From: CAITSH01 sp025356665
Lineage (GTDB): Bacteria > Pseudomonadota > Gammaproteobacteria > Burkholderiales > SG8-39
Assembly (NCBI GenBank): GCA_025356665.1
Contig: JANXRV010000116.1
Location: 1-64,000 of the forward strand
Direction: 5' to 3'
DNA: 64,000 nucleotides
The notes under the pieces: generated by a model
Database searches by the model: none
What the model was told of the DNA's origin: nothing
What the model saw: only the letters and a program-made list of their open reading frames with translations
In this document: positions 52,064 through 60,642 of the stretch, in pieces
Numbering within the stretch: position 1 is the first letter of the stretch
Layout: each line of letters opens with the position of its first letter
Position numbers and translations under genes: made by a program

Positions 52064-52741
52064 TTATTTGGCCTTCTTGCTTTTCTTCACCGCCTTTTTG
52101 CCTGCGGTCTTGGACGCCTGCTTTGCGACCGTCTTGGTCGCTTTCTTGACCGTCTTCTTGACAGTCTTCTTGACGGCCTTCTTGGCAGCTTTTTTCGCCT
52201 TCTTCTTCGGCTCTTTGTTCACCAGAATCGTGCCGCGGCAATTGGGCGCGCCACAACGGCAGGCATATTTCTGCGCCAGCTTTTTGGTATGTGGCTCGTC
52301 AAACTCAAAACTGTAGTCGTACGCCAGTTCCTCGTCCGGTTTGATGGTGCGGATGGCTTCGATGAAAATATGCTCCTCGCCCTCGTCGTCCTCCCCAACC
52401 GCCTCGCAATTGGGCGCGCAGGAGTGGTTGATCCAGCGTGAGCTGTTGCCACCGACCGTGGCATCAATAACATCGCCATTTTCGAGCGCGAACAAGAAGG
52501 TGTGCGTGGGCTTGCCCTCCTCTTCCGCATAAACCTCGTCGGCGAGGCTCTCTGGAATACGGCGGCCGACATACTCGATCAAGCGCGTGCCCTTGCGGAT
52601 GGCGGCGAGGGAAAACGCCCCCTTGCCATGAATCTTCGAGTGGCGCACCGCGAACAACAGCGGCGCTTTTGCGGCCTTGCCCGCGATCTTCTTGCTCATC
52701 GTTTTTTTGCTGACGCTCTTGTTGCTGCTGCTGCTTGGCAT
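52064..52741 (-). CDS. SET-domain lysine methyltransferase with histone H1-like tail
   Basis: 225 residues. SET motifs: HGKGAFSLAAIRKGTRLIEYVGRRI (start of domain), SAM/active-site NHSCAPNC (105-112), EELAYDY (138-143), and post-SET Cys cluster CRCGAPNC (Cys161, 163, 168). Residues 176-225 are almost pure Lys/Ala/Val/Thr (KKAKKAAKKAVKKTVKK type), as in bacterial histone H1-like and AlgP proteins. A Ser/Lys-rich N-terminus precedes the domain; ATG 52699 is an alternative start. The tail likely binds DNA or polyphosphate, directing methylation to nucleoid proteins, or is itself the substrate. Confidence 0.9.
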   Translation of the reverse strand: MPSSSSNKSVSKKTMSKKIAGKAAKAPLLFAVRHSKIHGKGAFSLAAIRKGTRLIEYVGRRIPESLADEVYAEEEGKPTHTFLFALENGDVIDATVGGNSSRWINHSCAPNCEAVGEDDEGEEHIFIEAIRTIKPDEELAYDYSFEFDEPHTKKLAQKYACRCGAPNCRGTILVNKEPKKKAKKAAKKAVKKTVKKTVKKATKTVAKQASKTAGKKAVKKSKKAK

Positions 52742-52856
52742 GCTCTTGTCCGTGCGTTGTAAAAGAACGCATTGTAGCCAAGTTCAGTGCAAAGATACGC
52801 ATCTTCCTTTGGTGTGCGCCCTTGTTGACCCCCACGTTGACACCCACCAAAGGCCG

Positions 52857-53861
52857 CTACTCCGGCTTGATGGCCGCCTCGCGGATTACGCGCGCCCAGC
52901 GCGCGGTCTCAGCGCGAATATCGGCGGCGAACACATCGGGCCGGCTGGCCACCGGATAAAGCCCTTGCGCCTCTAGCCCCGCCTTCACCTCAGGCAGTGC
53001 AACGATCAGTGCAATCTCGGCCTGTAGCCTGGCGATGAGCTCGCGCGGCGTCGCGGCCGGCGCCATAACGCCGTACCAGGAACTGACATCAAATCCCTTG
53101 AGGCCGGCTTCGGCAACCGTGGGCAGATCCGGCGCCGCCGGCGCGCGCTGTGCGCTGGTCACGGCAAGGGCGCGCAGCTTTCCCGCCCGCACCTGCGGCA
53201 GCAGCGTGGGCATTGCGCCGAACATCATGGCGAGCTGGCCGCCCATCAAGTCGTTCATCGCCTGGGTGGTGCCCTTGTAGGGGACATGCAGGATGTCGAT
53301 GCCGGCCTCGCGCCGGAACAACTCGCCGGCGAGGTGCAAGCCGCTGCCAATGCCGGGCGAGCCGTAACTCAGTTTTCCGGGCTGGGCGCGCGCCAGCGCG
53401 ATCAGCTCCTGCAGCGTCGCCGCCTTCACCGCCGGATGCACGGCGAGGATGTTGGGCGCGGTGGCAATTTTGGTGACGGCGACAAAGTCACGCTCCCAGT
53501 TGAATGGCAGGTCTGTCATCAGCGTGGCGTTGATGGTGATGTTACCCGCCGGCACCACCAGCAGCGTGTAACCATCGGCCGCCGCATCGGCCACCGCCTT
53601 GATGCCGATATTGCCGCCGGCACCGGGCTTGTTCTCAACAAGCACCGGCTGCCCCCAGCGCGCCTGCAGCTTTTCGCCCACCAAGCGGGCGAGCAAATCG
53701 ACCGGGCCGCCCGGCGGGAAAGGCGCGACCAGCCGTATGGGCCTGACCGGATACGCCGCGGCGGCGGCTGGCGAAGTTTGGGCGGCAGCGGCAAGGGGCA
53801 GCAGCAAAAGGCCGCAGGCGGCCAGCCGCAGTGCGCGCAGGGGTGGGGTCGACCATCTCAT
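52857..53861 (-). CDS. Bug/TctC-family tripartite tricarboxylate receptor
   Basis: 334 residues from ATG 53861 (MRWSTPPLRALRLAACG); an in-frame ATG at 53909 would add 16 residues. Signal peptide ending AAAAQ, then YPVRPIRLVAPFPPGGPVDLLARL, VENKPGAGGNIGIKAVADAAADGYTLLVV, HVPYKGTTQAMNDLMGGQLAM. It is divergent from the Rieske operon, sharing the AT-rich control region, so it may be the uptake receptor for the same compound. Confidence 0.92.
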   Translation of the reverse strand: MRWSTPPLRALRLAACGLLLLPLAAAAQTSPAAAAAYPVRPIRLVAPFPPGGPVDLLARLVGEKLQARWGQPVLVENKPGAGGNIGIKAVADAAADGYTLLVVPAGNITINATLMTDLPFNWERDFVAVTKIATAPNILAVHPAVKAATLQELIALARAQPGKLSYGSPGIGSGLHLAGELFRREAGIDILHVPYKGTTQAMNDLMGGQLAMMFGAMPTLLPQVRAGKLRALAVTSAQRAPAAPDLPTVAEAGLKGFDVSSWYGVMAPAATPRELIARLQAEIALIVALPEVKAGLEAQGLYPVASRPDVFAADIRAETARWARVIREAAIKPE

Positions 53862-53899
53862 GGCGGGGATTCCGTAAAAAAGGTTTGCTGCGCTGCCGC

Positions 53900-53927
53900 T
53901 TGACAGCATTTGAAGTTATGCTACCAT
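53900..53927 (+). promoter_or_regulatory. Putative sigma-70 promoter of the Rieske operon
   Basis: TTGACA (53900-53905), 16-base spacer, TACCAT (53922-53927). It points to the Rieske ferredoxin gene, about 75 bases before its ATG. The -10 is a 4/6 match. Confidence 0.55.
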
Positions 53928-53947
53928 CGTTTCATATACGGATCATT

Positions 53948-53963
53948 GTTTTATATATAAAAC
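53948..53963. promoter_or_regulatory. Perfect 16-bp palindromic operator GTTTTATATATAAAAC
   Basis: A perfect inverted repeat just downstream of the putative -10, in a strikingly AT-rich island of this GC-rich window. A related half-site, GTTTCATATAC, lies 19 bases upstream at 53929. Position and symmetry fit a repressor site; the IclR-family gene at 60643 in the same operon is the obvious candidate regulator. Confidence 0.6.
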
Positions 53964-54003
53964 ATTAACCTAATGAACTAATGAAATAATAAACGACGAT
54001 ACG

Positions 54004-54345
54004 ATGAACGACGGAACGAACAAACCCGCAACGGATGGCGACTGGCAACTCGCAGGCAGCACCGGCGAGGTGTCCGAAGACATGCCGCTCACCATCAAGG
54101 CCGGTGACACGAACGTCGGTGTCTACCTCGTCAACGGCCATTACCATGCACTGGAAGACATCTGTCCGCACGCCTATGCCCTGCTCTCACAGGGCTTTGT
54201 CATGGACGGTGAGATCGAGTGCCCCCTGCATGCCGCACGCTTCAACATCAGCACCGGAAAATGCACCGCCGGACCCGGCGGCCGCGACCTTAAAGTCTAC
54301 CCCCTGCGCGTCGAGGACGGCCGCATTTTGATCAAGGTGGAATAA
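54004..54345 (+). CDS. Rieske-type [2Fe-2S] ferredoxin
   Basis: 113 residues. Cluster ligands are in ICPHAYALL and ECPLHAARF (Cys-x-His ... Cys-x2-His), then a C-terminal beta segment LKVYPLRVEDGRILIKVE. It is soluble. The likely role is to pass electrons to the Rieske oxygenase alpha subunit encoded at 57377; no ferredoxin reductase is encoded in the visible operon. First gene after the promoter/operator. Confidence 0.92.
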   Translation: MNDGTNKPATDGDWQLAGSTGEVSEDMPLTIKAGDTNVGVYLVNGHYHALEDICPHAYALLSQGFVMDGEIECPLHAARFNISTGKCTAGPGGRDLKVYPLRVEDGRILIKVE

Positions 54346-54347
54346 AC

Positions 54348-54638
54348 ATGGACCACAACCCCTATCTGCAACCGTCCTCGGTCAGCCCGGACTCGCACAA
54401 AGGCTCGATCGAGAAGATCGACCAGATCAAGAACATGATCTGGCAAAACCGCGCGGCGCCACCCACCCCTTTTGAAAACCAACTTGGCGACCTGCTGGAG
54501 CAGGTGTTTGTCGCCGGGATCGAGGCGCTGCCCGCTGTTGTCGCCAAACTCAACGAGTTGGGCGGCCATGCGCCGGACGGCACGGCCTGGACGGAGGCGA
54601 GCTTCCAGGCGGTGATGCGGCAACTGGGCAAAGAATAA
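54348..54638 (+). CDS. Small recombinase-like helix-turn-helix domain protein
   Basis: 96 residues, two bases after the ferredoxin stop. Its C-terminal part (VVAKLNELGGHAPDGTAWTEASFQAVMRQLG) resembles the helix-turn-helix found at the end of serine recombinases (LN..G..P.G..WT..SV...L), without any recombinase catalytic domain. N-terminal half is polar and unassigned (SIEKIDQIKNMIWQNRAAPPTPFE). Such proteins recur in Rieske oxygenase operons; whether they bind DNA or an enzyme is unknown. Confidence 0.75.
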   Translation: MDHNPYLQPSSVSPDSHKGSIEKIDQIKNMIWQNRAAPPTPFENQLGDLLEQVFVAGIEALPAVVAKLNELGGHAPDGTAWTEASFQAVMRQLGKE

Positions 54639-54644
54639 GAACAC

Positions 54645-55445
54645 ATGAACAACGCCGCCATCCGCATCGAATTCAACGCCGTCACCAAGATTTTCGGCTC
54701 CGCTCGCGGCGGCGAAGTTGTCACCGCGGTCAAGAACGTCAACCTGGCCATCCGTGAGGGCGAGGTGGTGTCGCTGATCGGCCCCTCCGGTTGCGGCAAG
54801 TCCACGCTGCTCAACATGGGCTCCGGCCTGTACCTGCCCAGCGAAGGCAAGGTCTACGTCGATGGCAGGCAGGTCGACGGCCCCAACCGCCAGGTCGCCT
54901 TCATGCTGCAAAAGGACCTGCTGCTGCCCTGGCGCAGCATTCGCCAGAACGTCGAACTCGGTCTGGAAATTCAGGGCGCGGGACGCGCCGAAAGACGCGA
55001 AAAAGCCCTCAGCCTGATCACCAAATGCCACCTGGGCGGCTTCGAGAACCATTTCCCCCACCAGCTTTCCGGTGGCATGCGCCAGCGCGCGGCGCTCGCG
55101 CGCACACTGGCCGTCGACCCGCTGGTGCTGCTGATGGATGAGCCGTTCTCGGCCCTCGACGCACAAACAAAAATGATTCTGCAGCAAGACCTCGCGCAAA
55201 CCCTGGCCGCGGAAAAAAAGACCGCTTTGTTCATCACCCACGACTTGGTCGAATCCATTGCGCTATCGGACCGTGTGCTGGTGATGAGCCGCCGGCCCGG
55301 CACTATCATTGAAGAGATCACCGTCGACATCCCACATCGCGAAAATCCGATGCTGCGGCGCCGCCATCCCCAGGTCGGCGTCTACGTCGCGCGCCTGATG
55401 GAACTGCTGCATATCGGCGAGCCCGAAACCGCCGGACAAATCTGA
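54645..55445 (+). CDS. ABC transporter ATP-binding protein, NitT/TauT type
   Basis: 266 residues. Walker A GPSGCGKST (46-54), Q-loop in FMLQKDLLLPWRS, signature LSGGMRQRAALART, Walker B LLLMDEPFSALD, H-loop FITHDLVESIAL. Energises the importer encoded by the next two genes. The preceding gap is six bases, so it is in the operon. This family usually imports sulfonates, nitrate or aromatic carboxylates. Confidence 0.93.
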   Translation: MNNAAIRIEFNAVTKIFGSARGGEVVTAVKNVNLAIREGEVVSLIGPSGCGKSTLLNMGSGLYLPSEGKVYVDGRQVDGPNRQVAFMLQKDLLLPWRSIRQNVELGLEIQGAGRAERREKALSLITKCHLGGFENHFPHQLSGGMRQRAALARTLAVDPLVLLMDEPFSALDAQTKMILQQDLAQTLAAEKKTALFITHDLVESIALSDRVLVMSRRPGTIIEEITVDIPHRENPMLRRRHPQVGVYVARLMELLHIGEPETAGQI

Positions 55446-55489
55446 TCCTTTCCCGACCCAGAATGATGAAACCCACAGGAGTGCACACC

Positions 55490-56482
55490 ATGAACAAACG
55501 CCGTTTCCTCCGCACCGCCGCCTGCGCCTCCGGGCTGGCCCTGGGCCTTGCACTCAGCCTTGGCGCAAAAGCGCAGAACCTCGAGGAGATCACCTATCTG
55601 CTGCCCGCCCCGGCAACCTTGCCGGCCTTCGGTCCGTGGATGGTTGCGCAGGCGCGCGGCTATTACGCCGCTGAGGGCCTCAAGGTCAGCTTTGTTTCGG
55701 CCAAGGGCGGCGTTGATGTGGCCAAGCAGATTGGCGCCGGCAACGCGCTCATCGGCGGCGCCATCGGCGACACCTCCATCATCGCGCGCGCGCAAGGCGT
55801 GCCGGTCAAGGCCGTCGCCGTGTTGGGCGGAAAATCGCTGACACAACTGGTGGTTCGCGACGGCAAAGGTATCAACGGCCCGAAAGACCTCAAGGGCCGC
55901 ACCGTCACCACCATGGCTTATCAGGACACCACTTTTTACTCGCTGCTTGGCATGCTCGCCACCGCGGGCCTTTCCAAAAACGATGTGGACGCGCAGGCGG
56001 CGGGCCCGGCCGGCGTGTGGCAGCTCTTTGCCGCCGGCAAGGCCGACGCCATGGCCTCGGTACCCGACTGGATCGCCCTCGTCAACAAAGATCCGGCGGC
56101 CAAGATCAAGATCTACTCATCCGACGATTACTTCAAGAGCATGGCGCAGGCCATTCTGGCCTCGGATGAAACCATCCAGAAAAGGCCCGAACTGATCAAG
56201 AAGCTGGTGCGCGCCACACTGAAGGGCATGCAAGACATTATGAAGGATCCCAAATCTGCCGCCATCGCCTACGTCGGCGCGGTGCCCTCGCTCAAGGGTA
56301 AGGAAGCCTACATCGAAGAGGTGTTCACGCTTTACAACACCTACGTCTATCCGGGCCAGAAAACCATAGGGGCGATGGATCCGGAGCGCCTTGCCATCGT
56401 GCAGAAGTTTTACGTCAAGGAAGGCATCGTGCCCAAGGAGGCACCGATCGCCGAACTTTACACCAACCAGTTCGTGCAATAA
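55490..56482 (+). CDS. ABC transporter substrate-binding protein, NMT1/SsuA type
   Basis: 330 residues from ATG 55490 (AGGAG upstream). Signal peptide with a twin-Arg-like start MNKRRFLRTAACASGLALGLALS and cleavage near GAKAQ. The periplasmic domain reads ITYLLPAPATLPAFGPWMVAQARGYYAAEGLKVSFV and GNALIGGAIGDTSIIARAQGVPV, as in NMT1/THI5-like solute-binding proteins. Presumably binds the operon's substrate. Confidence 0.93.
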   Translation: MNKRRFLRTAACASGLALGLALSLGAKAQNLEEITYLLPAPATLPAFGPWMVAQARGYYAAEGLKVSFVSAKGGVDVAKQIGAGNALIGGAIGDTSIIARAQGVPVKAVAVLGGKSLTQLVVRDGKGINGPKDLKGRTVTTMAYQDTTFYSLLGMLATAGLSKNDVDAQAAGPAGVWQLFAAGKADAMASVPDWIALVNKDPAAKIKIYSSDDYFKSMAQAILASDETIQKRPELIKKLVRATLKGMQDIMKDPKSAAIAYVGAVPSLKGKEAYIEEVFTLYNTYVYPGQKTIGAMDPERLAIVQKFYVKEGIVPKEAPIAELYTNQFVQ

Positions 56483-56516
56483 CCAATCACAACAGGCCAG
56501 GCGGCAAGGAACACTC

Positions 56517-57305
56517 ATGAGCACACGCAGCAATTTCAGCAGCGGCATGATCATGGCCAGCGCGGCTGTGCTGCTGGTGTTTCTGGCCGCCTGGCAATGG
56601 CTGCCGGGCCTGGCCGGCGTGCCCGAATTCATCCTGCCCCCACCCACCAAGGTATGGGGCGAATTCCTGCGCATGCTTGACAGCGAAAAGCTGATGTTCC
56701 ATACCGGCATCACCGCCCTCGAAGTGGTGGTGGGCTTTGTGCTCGGCTCGCTGCTGGGCGTCCTCATCGGCTTTGCCCTTGGCATTTCCCCCAAGACCGA
56801 GCTGGTGCTCTCGCCCTACCTGTTGGCGCTGCAGATCGCCCCCAAGGTGGCGTTCGCGCCACTATTCGTGATGTGGATGGGCTTCACCGTCTACCCCAAG
56901 ATCCTCGTCGCCATCCTGATCGTGTTTTTCCCGGTGATGGTCAACGTGCTGAGCGCGATCCGCGCCGTCGACCCGGACCTGGTCAACCTCGGGCGCTCGT
57001 TCTCGGCGTCACGCTGGCAGATCTTCAGCATGATCGAATACCCGACGACACTGCCGCCCTTGTTCTCCGGCCTGCGTATCGGCGCGACACTGGCGGTGAT
57101 CGGCGTCGTGGTCGGCGAACTGGTTGGCGGCAATATGGGCCTCGGCTACCTGCTCACCTTTGGCGAGGGCCAGGGCAATACGGCGATGGTGTTCGTCGCC
57201 ATCATCATGCTCACCATCATCGGCATCGCCGCCTATGGCGCGGTGGTGCTGGCCGAGCGCCGCGTGCTGCACTGGGTGCCGCGCGCGCAGCACCAGACGA
57301 TTTGA
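56517..57305 (+). CDS. ABC transporter permease, NitT/TauT type
   Basis: 262 residues from ATG 56517 (AAGGAACACTC upstream); the upstream open frame lies inside the previous gene. About six membrane helices (MIMASAAVLLVFLAAWQWL; ALEVVVGFVLGSLLGVLIGFAL; ILVAILIVFFPVMVNVLSA), and the ATPase-contact EAA-type loop around VDPDLVNLGRSFSASRWQIFSMI. Completes the importer with the two preceding genes. Confidence 0.93.
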   Translation: MSTRSNFSSGMIMASAAVLLVFLAAWQWLPGLAGVPEFILPPPTKVWGEFLRMLDSEKLMFHTGITALEVVVGFVLGSLLGVLIGFALGISPKTELVLSPYLLALQIAPKVAFAPLFVMWMGFTVYPKILVAILIVFFPVMVNVLSAIRAVDPDLVNLGRSFSASRWQIFSMIEYPTTLPPLFSGLRIGATLAVIGVVVGELVGGNMGLGYLLTFGEGQGNTAMVFVAIIMLTIIGIAAYGAVVLAERRVLHWVPRAQHQTI

Positions 57306-57376
57306 CCCCGTTTGACACCGCCACGGACAACGCATGAGCAAGCATCCATTCACAGCCTCCAATCTGGGAGAAGGGC

Positions 57377-58420
57377 ATGACTGAAGCGATCAAGGAACGC
57401 GTCGGGGCGCTGCTCGCCACCGGCCTGCGCAATTACTGGTACCCGGTGCTGCCCTCATGGCGACTGCACGCGGCGCCGCTGGGCATCACGCGCCTGGGTG
57501 AAAACATCGTGCTGTGGCGCGACAAGGACGCCAAGCTGCACGCCATCGAAGACCGCTGCCCCCACCGCGGCGCGCGCCTGTCGCTGGGCTGGAACCTGGG
57601 CGACCGCGTCGCCTGCTGGTACCACGGCATCGAAATAAACGGCAGCGGCACGGTGACAAACGTCCCGGCGGTAAAGGGCTGTCCGCTCGAGGGCCAGCAA
57701 TGCCTCAAGCACTATCCGGTGCAGGAAACGCGCGGCGGTATTTTCGTCTGGTTCGGCGATGCGCTGCACAGCGAACCCTCGCCGCTGGAACTGCCCGAAC
57801 AGCTTGCCTCGGATGACTGGGCCTCGATGCTCTGCACGGCGATGTGGGAATGCAACCACCAGTACGCCGTTGACAACGTCATGGACCCGATGCACGGCGC
57901 CTACCTGCACGCCCGCTCCCACTCCATGGCGACGGGCGACAAGCAGGCGGAAATGCGCGTCAAGAAAACACCGTACGGCATCATGTTCGAGAAAATCGGC
58001 CAGCGCGAAGTCAACTTCGACTGGGTGGAACTGGCCGACACCGGCAGCATGTGGATGCGCCTGTCCATTCCCTACCAGAAAAAACACGGTCCGGGCGGCT
58101 CCTTCTACATCATCGGCTATGCCACACCCATAGACGAAAACCATGTGCAGGTGTTTTTCTGGCGCTGCCGCAAGGTCAGCGGCTGGGAGCGCGACACCTG
58201 GCGCTTTTTGTACCGCAACCGCCTCGAGGGCCTGCACTGGGAGGTACTGGAACAGGATCACGTCGTGCTGGAGAACCTCGCTCCCAACGCGCGGCAGAAC
58301 GAGTTCCTCTACCAGCACGACACCGGCATGGCGCGCGTGCGCCGCATGTTCGAACAAAAAGCCGAGGCACAGCTGGCCGCACTCGACGCCGTGGCAAAAC
58401 CATCCGCCACCACCGTCTGA
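57377..58420 (+). CDS. Aromatic ring-hydroxylating (Rieske) oxygenase alpha subunit
   Basis: 347 residues. Rieske ligands Cys61, His63, Cys80, His83 in DRCPHRGARLS...VACWYHG; catalytic domain motif DNVMDPMHGAYLH with bridging Asp170 and iron ligands His173 and His178. The length matches the VanA/phthalate-4,5-dioxygenase (class IA, alpha-only) group; no beta subunit is encoded. It hydroxylates or O-demethylates an aromatic acid, using electrons from the Rieske ferredoxin at 54004. Reductase missing in the window. Confidence 0.93.
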   Translation: MTEAIKERVGALLATGLRNYWYPVLPSWRLHAAPLGITRLGENIVLWRDKDAKLHAIEDRCPHRGARLSLGWNLGDRVACWYHGIEINGSGTVTNVPAVKGCPLEGQQCLKHYPVQETRGGIFVWFGDALHSEPSPLELPEQLASDDWASMLCTAMWECNHQYAVDNVMDPMHGAYLHARSHSMATGDKQAEMRVKKTPYGIMFEKIGQREVNFDWVELADTGSMWMRLSIPYQKKHGPGGSFYIIGYATPIDENHVQVFFWRCRKVSGWERDTWRFLYRNRLEGLHWEVLEQDHVVLENLAPNARQNEFLYQHDTGMARVRRMFEQKAEAQLAALDAVAKPSATTV

Positions 58421-58434
58421 AGTCAGCAATACGC

Positions 58435-59172
58435 ATGTTGCTAAAAAATAAAAAAATCGTCGTCACCGGCGGTGCCCGCGGCCTTGGTCGCGCCTTCGCC
58501 GAAGCGGCCATCGCCGCCGGCGCACACGTCGCCATCGCCGATATTCTTGAAGAGCGCGGGCGCGAAACGGCAAAGGAGACCGGCGCGCACTTCGCCCACG
58601 TTGACCTTGGCTCGCCCGAGTCGATAGAGGCCTGCCTGTCCGCCTGCGCCGCGGCGCTGGGCGGCCTGGACGGCCTCGTCAACAACGGCGCCATCGCCAC
58701 CGGCATAGGCGGAAAGACGATGGAGGACATCGACATCGCCACCTGGGACCGGGTCATGACGGTGAACGTGCGCGGCACCTGGCTTGCCACCCGCGCGGCG
58801 CTACCCTGGCTAAAGCAGTCCGGGCAAGGCAAGGTCGTGAACATCGCCTCGGACACCGCGCTATGGGGAGCGCCGCGTTTGATGCATTACGTCGCAAGCA
58901 AGGGAGCGATCATATCGATGTCGCGCTCGATGTCGCGCGAACTGGGCGCACACGGCATCGCCGTCAATTGCGTCGCCCCCGGCCTGACCCTGGTCGAGGC
59001 GACCGAATACGTACCGGCCGATCGGCATGAACTGTATGTCAACGGCCGCTCAATCAACCGCGCGCAGCATCCGGATGATGTCTGCGGCGCCGTGATGTTC
59101 CTGTTATCCGATGCCGCGAGCTTTGTTACCGGGCAGCTGCTGCCGGTCAACGGCGGCTTTGTGATGAATTGA
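58435..59172 (+). CDS. Short-chain dehydrogenase/reductase (SDR)
   Basis: 245 residues from ATG 58435, 14 bases after the oxygenase stop. Cofactor motif TGGARGLG (TGxxxGxG), ADI acidic end of strand 2 (NAD preference), NNGA, catalytic Ser in VVNIASDTALW, YxxxK as YVASKG, and C-terminal PVNGGFVMN. In this context it may oxidise a cis-diol or hydroxyl made by the Rieske oxygenase. Note the catalytic triad Ser-Tyr-Lys is complete. Confidence 0.92.
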   Translation: MLLKNKKIVVTGGARGLGRAFAEAAIAAGAHVAIADILEERGRETAKETGAHFAHVDLGSPESIEACLSACAAALGGLDGLVNNGAIATGIGGKTMEDIDIATWDRVMTVNVRGTWLATRAALPWLKQSGQGKVVNIASDTALWGAPRLMHYVASKGAIISMSRSMSRELGAHGIAVNCVAPGLTLVEATEYVPADRHELYVNGRSINRAQHPDDVCGAVMFLLSDAASFVTGQLLPVNGGFVMN

Positions 59173-59241
59173 CGCAATGACGCATGACAAATAACAGATG
59201 ACCAATGAAATACATGACAAATGAAATTTAAGGAGAACACC

Positions 59242-59781
59242 ATGGGCGACGCCGCACCACAAACACTGCAAGCATCCTCGATGGATCGCCGCGCAGACCA
59301 GACCTTCGCGCAATGGCTCGAATCGCGCGTGGCACGCTACCAGACGCGCCGCTACGACTGGGATGCGCTCAAGTTCCAGGCCGACTTTGACCCGAAATAC
59401 CGTCGCGCGCAAATGCGCTATGTCGGCACCGGCGGAACCGGTGTCGCCACCGATTCGAACACCGTACCCTCCGAGCATTTCACCTTCTCCACCATGGTGA
59501 TCCCGGCCGGGCATGAAGGCCCCATGCACCTGCACACCGACGTCGAAGAGGTGTTTTTCCTCATCCGCGGCAAGATGAAGGTGATCTGCGAGAAAGACGG
59601 CGAGCGCTGGGAATCGGTGCTGGGCGACCGCGACCTGATCTCAGTGCCGCCCGGCGTTTATCGCGGCGAGATCAATATCGGCGACGAGGACGCGCTGATG
59701 TGCGTCATGCTGGGCGCGCCCAAGCCGACGACACCAAGCTATCCGCCCGATCACCCGCTGGCAAAAATAAAGCGTGCTTGA
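59242..59781 (+). CDS. Cupin-domain protein
   Basis: 179 residues from ATG 59242, chosen for AAGGAG directly upstream (ATG 59221 also in frame). The cupin motif 1 is GHEGPMHLHTDVEEVFFLIRG with HxH-x4-E-type metal ligands; motif 2 around PPGVYRGEINIG. C-terminal YPPDHPLAKIKR. Small metal-binding enzyme such as a dioxygenase, isomerase or decarboxylase. The 69 bases before it contain ATGACAAAT-like short repeats. Confidence 0.9.
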   Translation: MGDAAPQTLQASSMDRRADQTFAQWLESRVARYQTRRYDWDALKFQADFDPKYRRAQMRYVGTGGTGVATDSNTVPSEHFTFSTMVIPAGHEGPMHLHTDVEEVFFLIRGKMKVICEKDGERWESVLGDRDLISVPPGVYRGEINIGDEDALMCVMLGAPKPTTPSYPPDHPLAKIKRA

Positions 59782-59789
59782 GACGGCTC

Positions 59790-60641
59790 GTGACTGAAAC
59801 CCCTTTCGCTCCGACCCTGCCCGCCGCGCTGGCCGCGCTGGAAGCGCGCTATCCGGTGCGCAGCCTGCCGGCGCCCAGCGCCGCACCATCGTGGCGCGAA
59901 GCCGGTGGCGCAAATATGCCGGTGCTGGTGCTGCTGCACGGCATCGGCTCGGGTTCGGGTTCCTGGCTGCATCAGCTCGCCGCGTTGGGACAAACACACC
60001 GCGTCATCGCCTGGGATGCGCCCGGTTACGGCCGCAGTACGGCGCTCCCCGCGAGCGAGCCCGCCGCGGCCGACTACGCCGCCGCGCTTGCCAGCCTGCT
60101 CGAAGGGCTTGGCGTGACGCGCCTCACGCTGGTCGGCCATTCGCTGGGCGCCTTGGTCGCCTGCGCTTATGCCGCGCGCCACGCCGACCAGGTGGAACGC
60201 CTGGTGCTGCTCAACCCGGCGCGCGGCTATCGCAACGCACCGCCTGAGTTGCGCCGGCAAAAACTCGATGAGCGCCTCGCGCTGATGGAACGGCTCGGGC
60301 CGCTCGAACACGCCAGGCAGCGCGGCCCCGCCCTGCTCGGGCCCAACGCCTCGGACGATGCGCGTGCGCTGGTCATCTGGAACAGCAGTCAGTTGCACAC
60401 CAGCGCTTACGCCCAGGCCGCGCGCATGCTCGCAGCCGGCGACCTGGCCGAAGATGCCCAGCGCTACCCGGGCCCGGTGCTGGTGGCCTGCGGCAGCGAA
60501 GACCGCATCACGCCAGAAAAGGCTTGCCGCCTCATCGCCGCAGAATTCGCCCGCGCGGACTACCGCTCGCTGCCCGGACTCGGGCACGCCTCCTACATCG
60601 ACGCACCCGAACTGGTGAACCCCTTGCTGCTAGGCCCCTGA
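59790..60641 (+). CDS. Alpha/beta hydrolase
   Basis: 283 residues from GTG 59790, eight bases after the cupin stop; an in-frame TTG at 59778 would overlap it. Motifs: LVLLHGIGSGSGSW, WDAPGYGRST, nucleophile elbow GHSLGA, acid strand VLVACGSEDRITPE, catalytic His in PGLGHASYID. Possibly a C-C or ester hydrolase (MhpC/lactonase class) acting on a product of the pathway. It ends one base before the IclR start. Confidence 0.9.
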   Translation: MTETPFAPTLPAALAALEARYPVRSLPAPSAAPSWREAGGANMPVLVLLHGIGSGSGSWLHQLAALGQTHRVIAWDAPGYGRSTALPASEPAAADYAAALASLLEGLGVTRLTLVGHSLGALVACAYAARHADQVERLVLLNPARGYRNAPPELRRQKLDERLALMERLGPLEHARQRGPALLGPNASDDARALVIWNSSQLHTSAYAQAARMLAAGDLAEDAQRYPGPVLVACGSEDRITPEKACRLIAAEFARADYRSLPGLGHASYIDAPELVNPLLLGP

Positions 60642-60642
60642 C

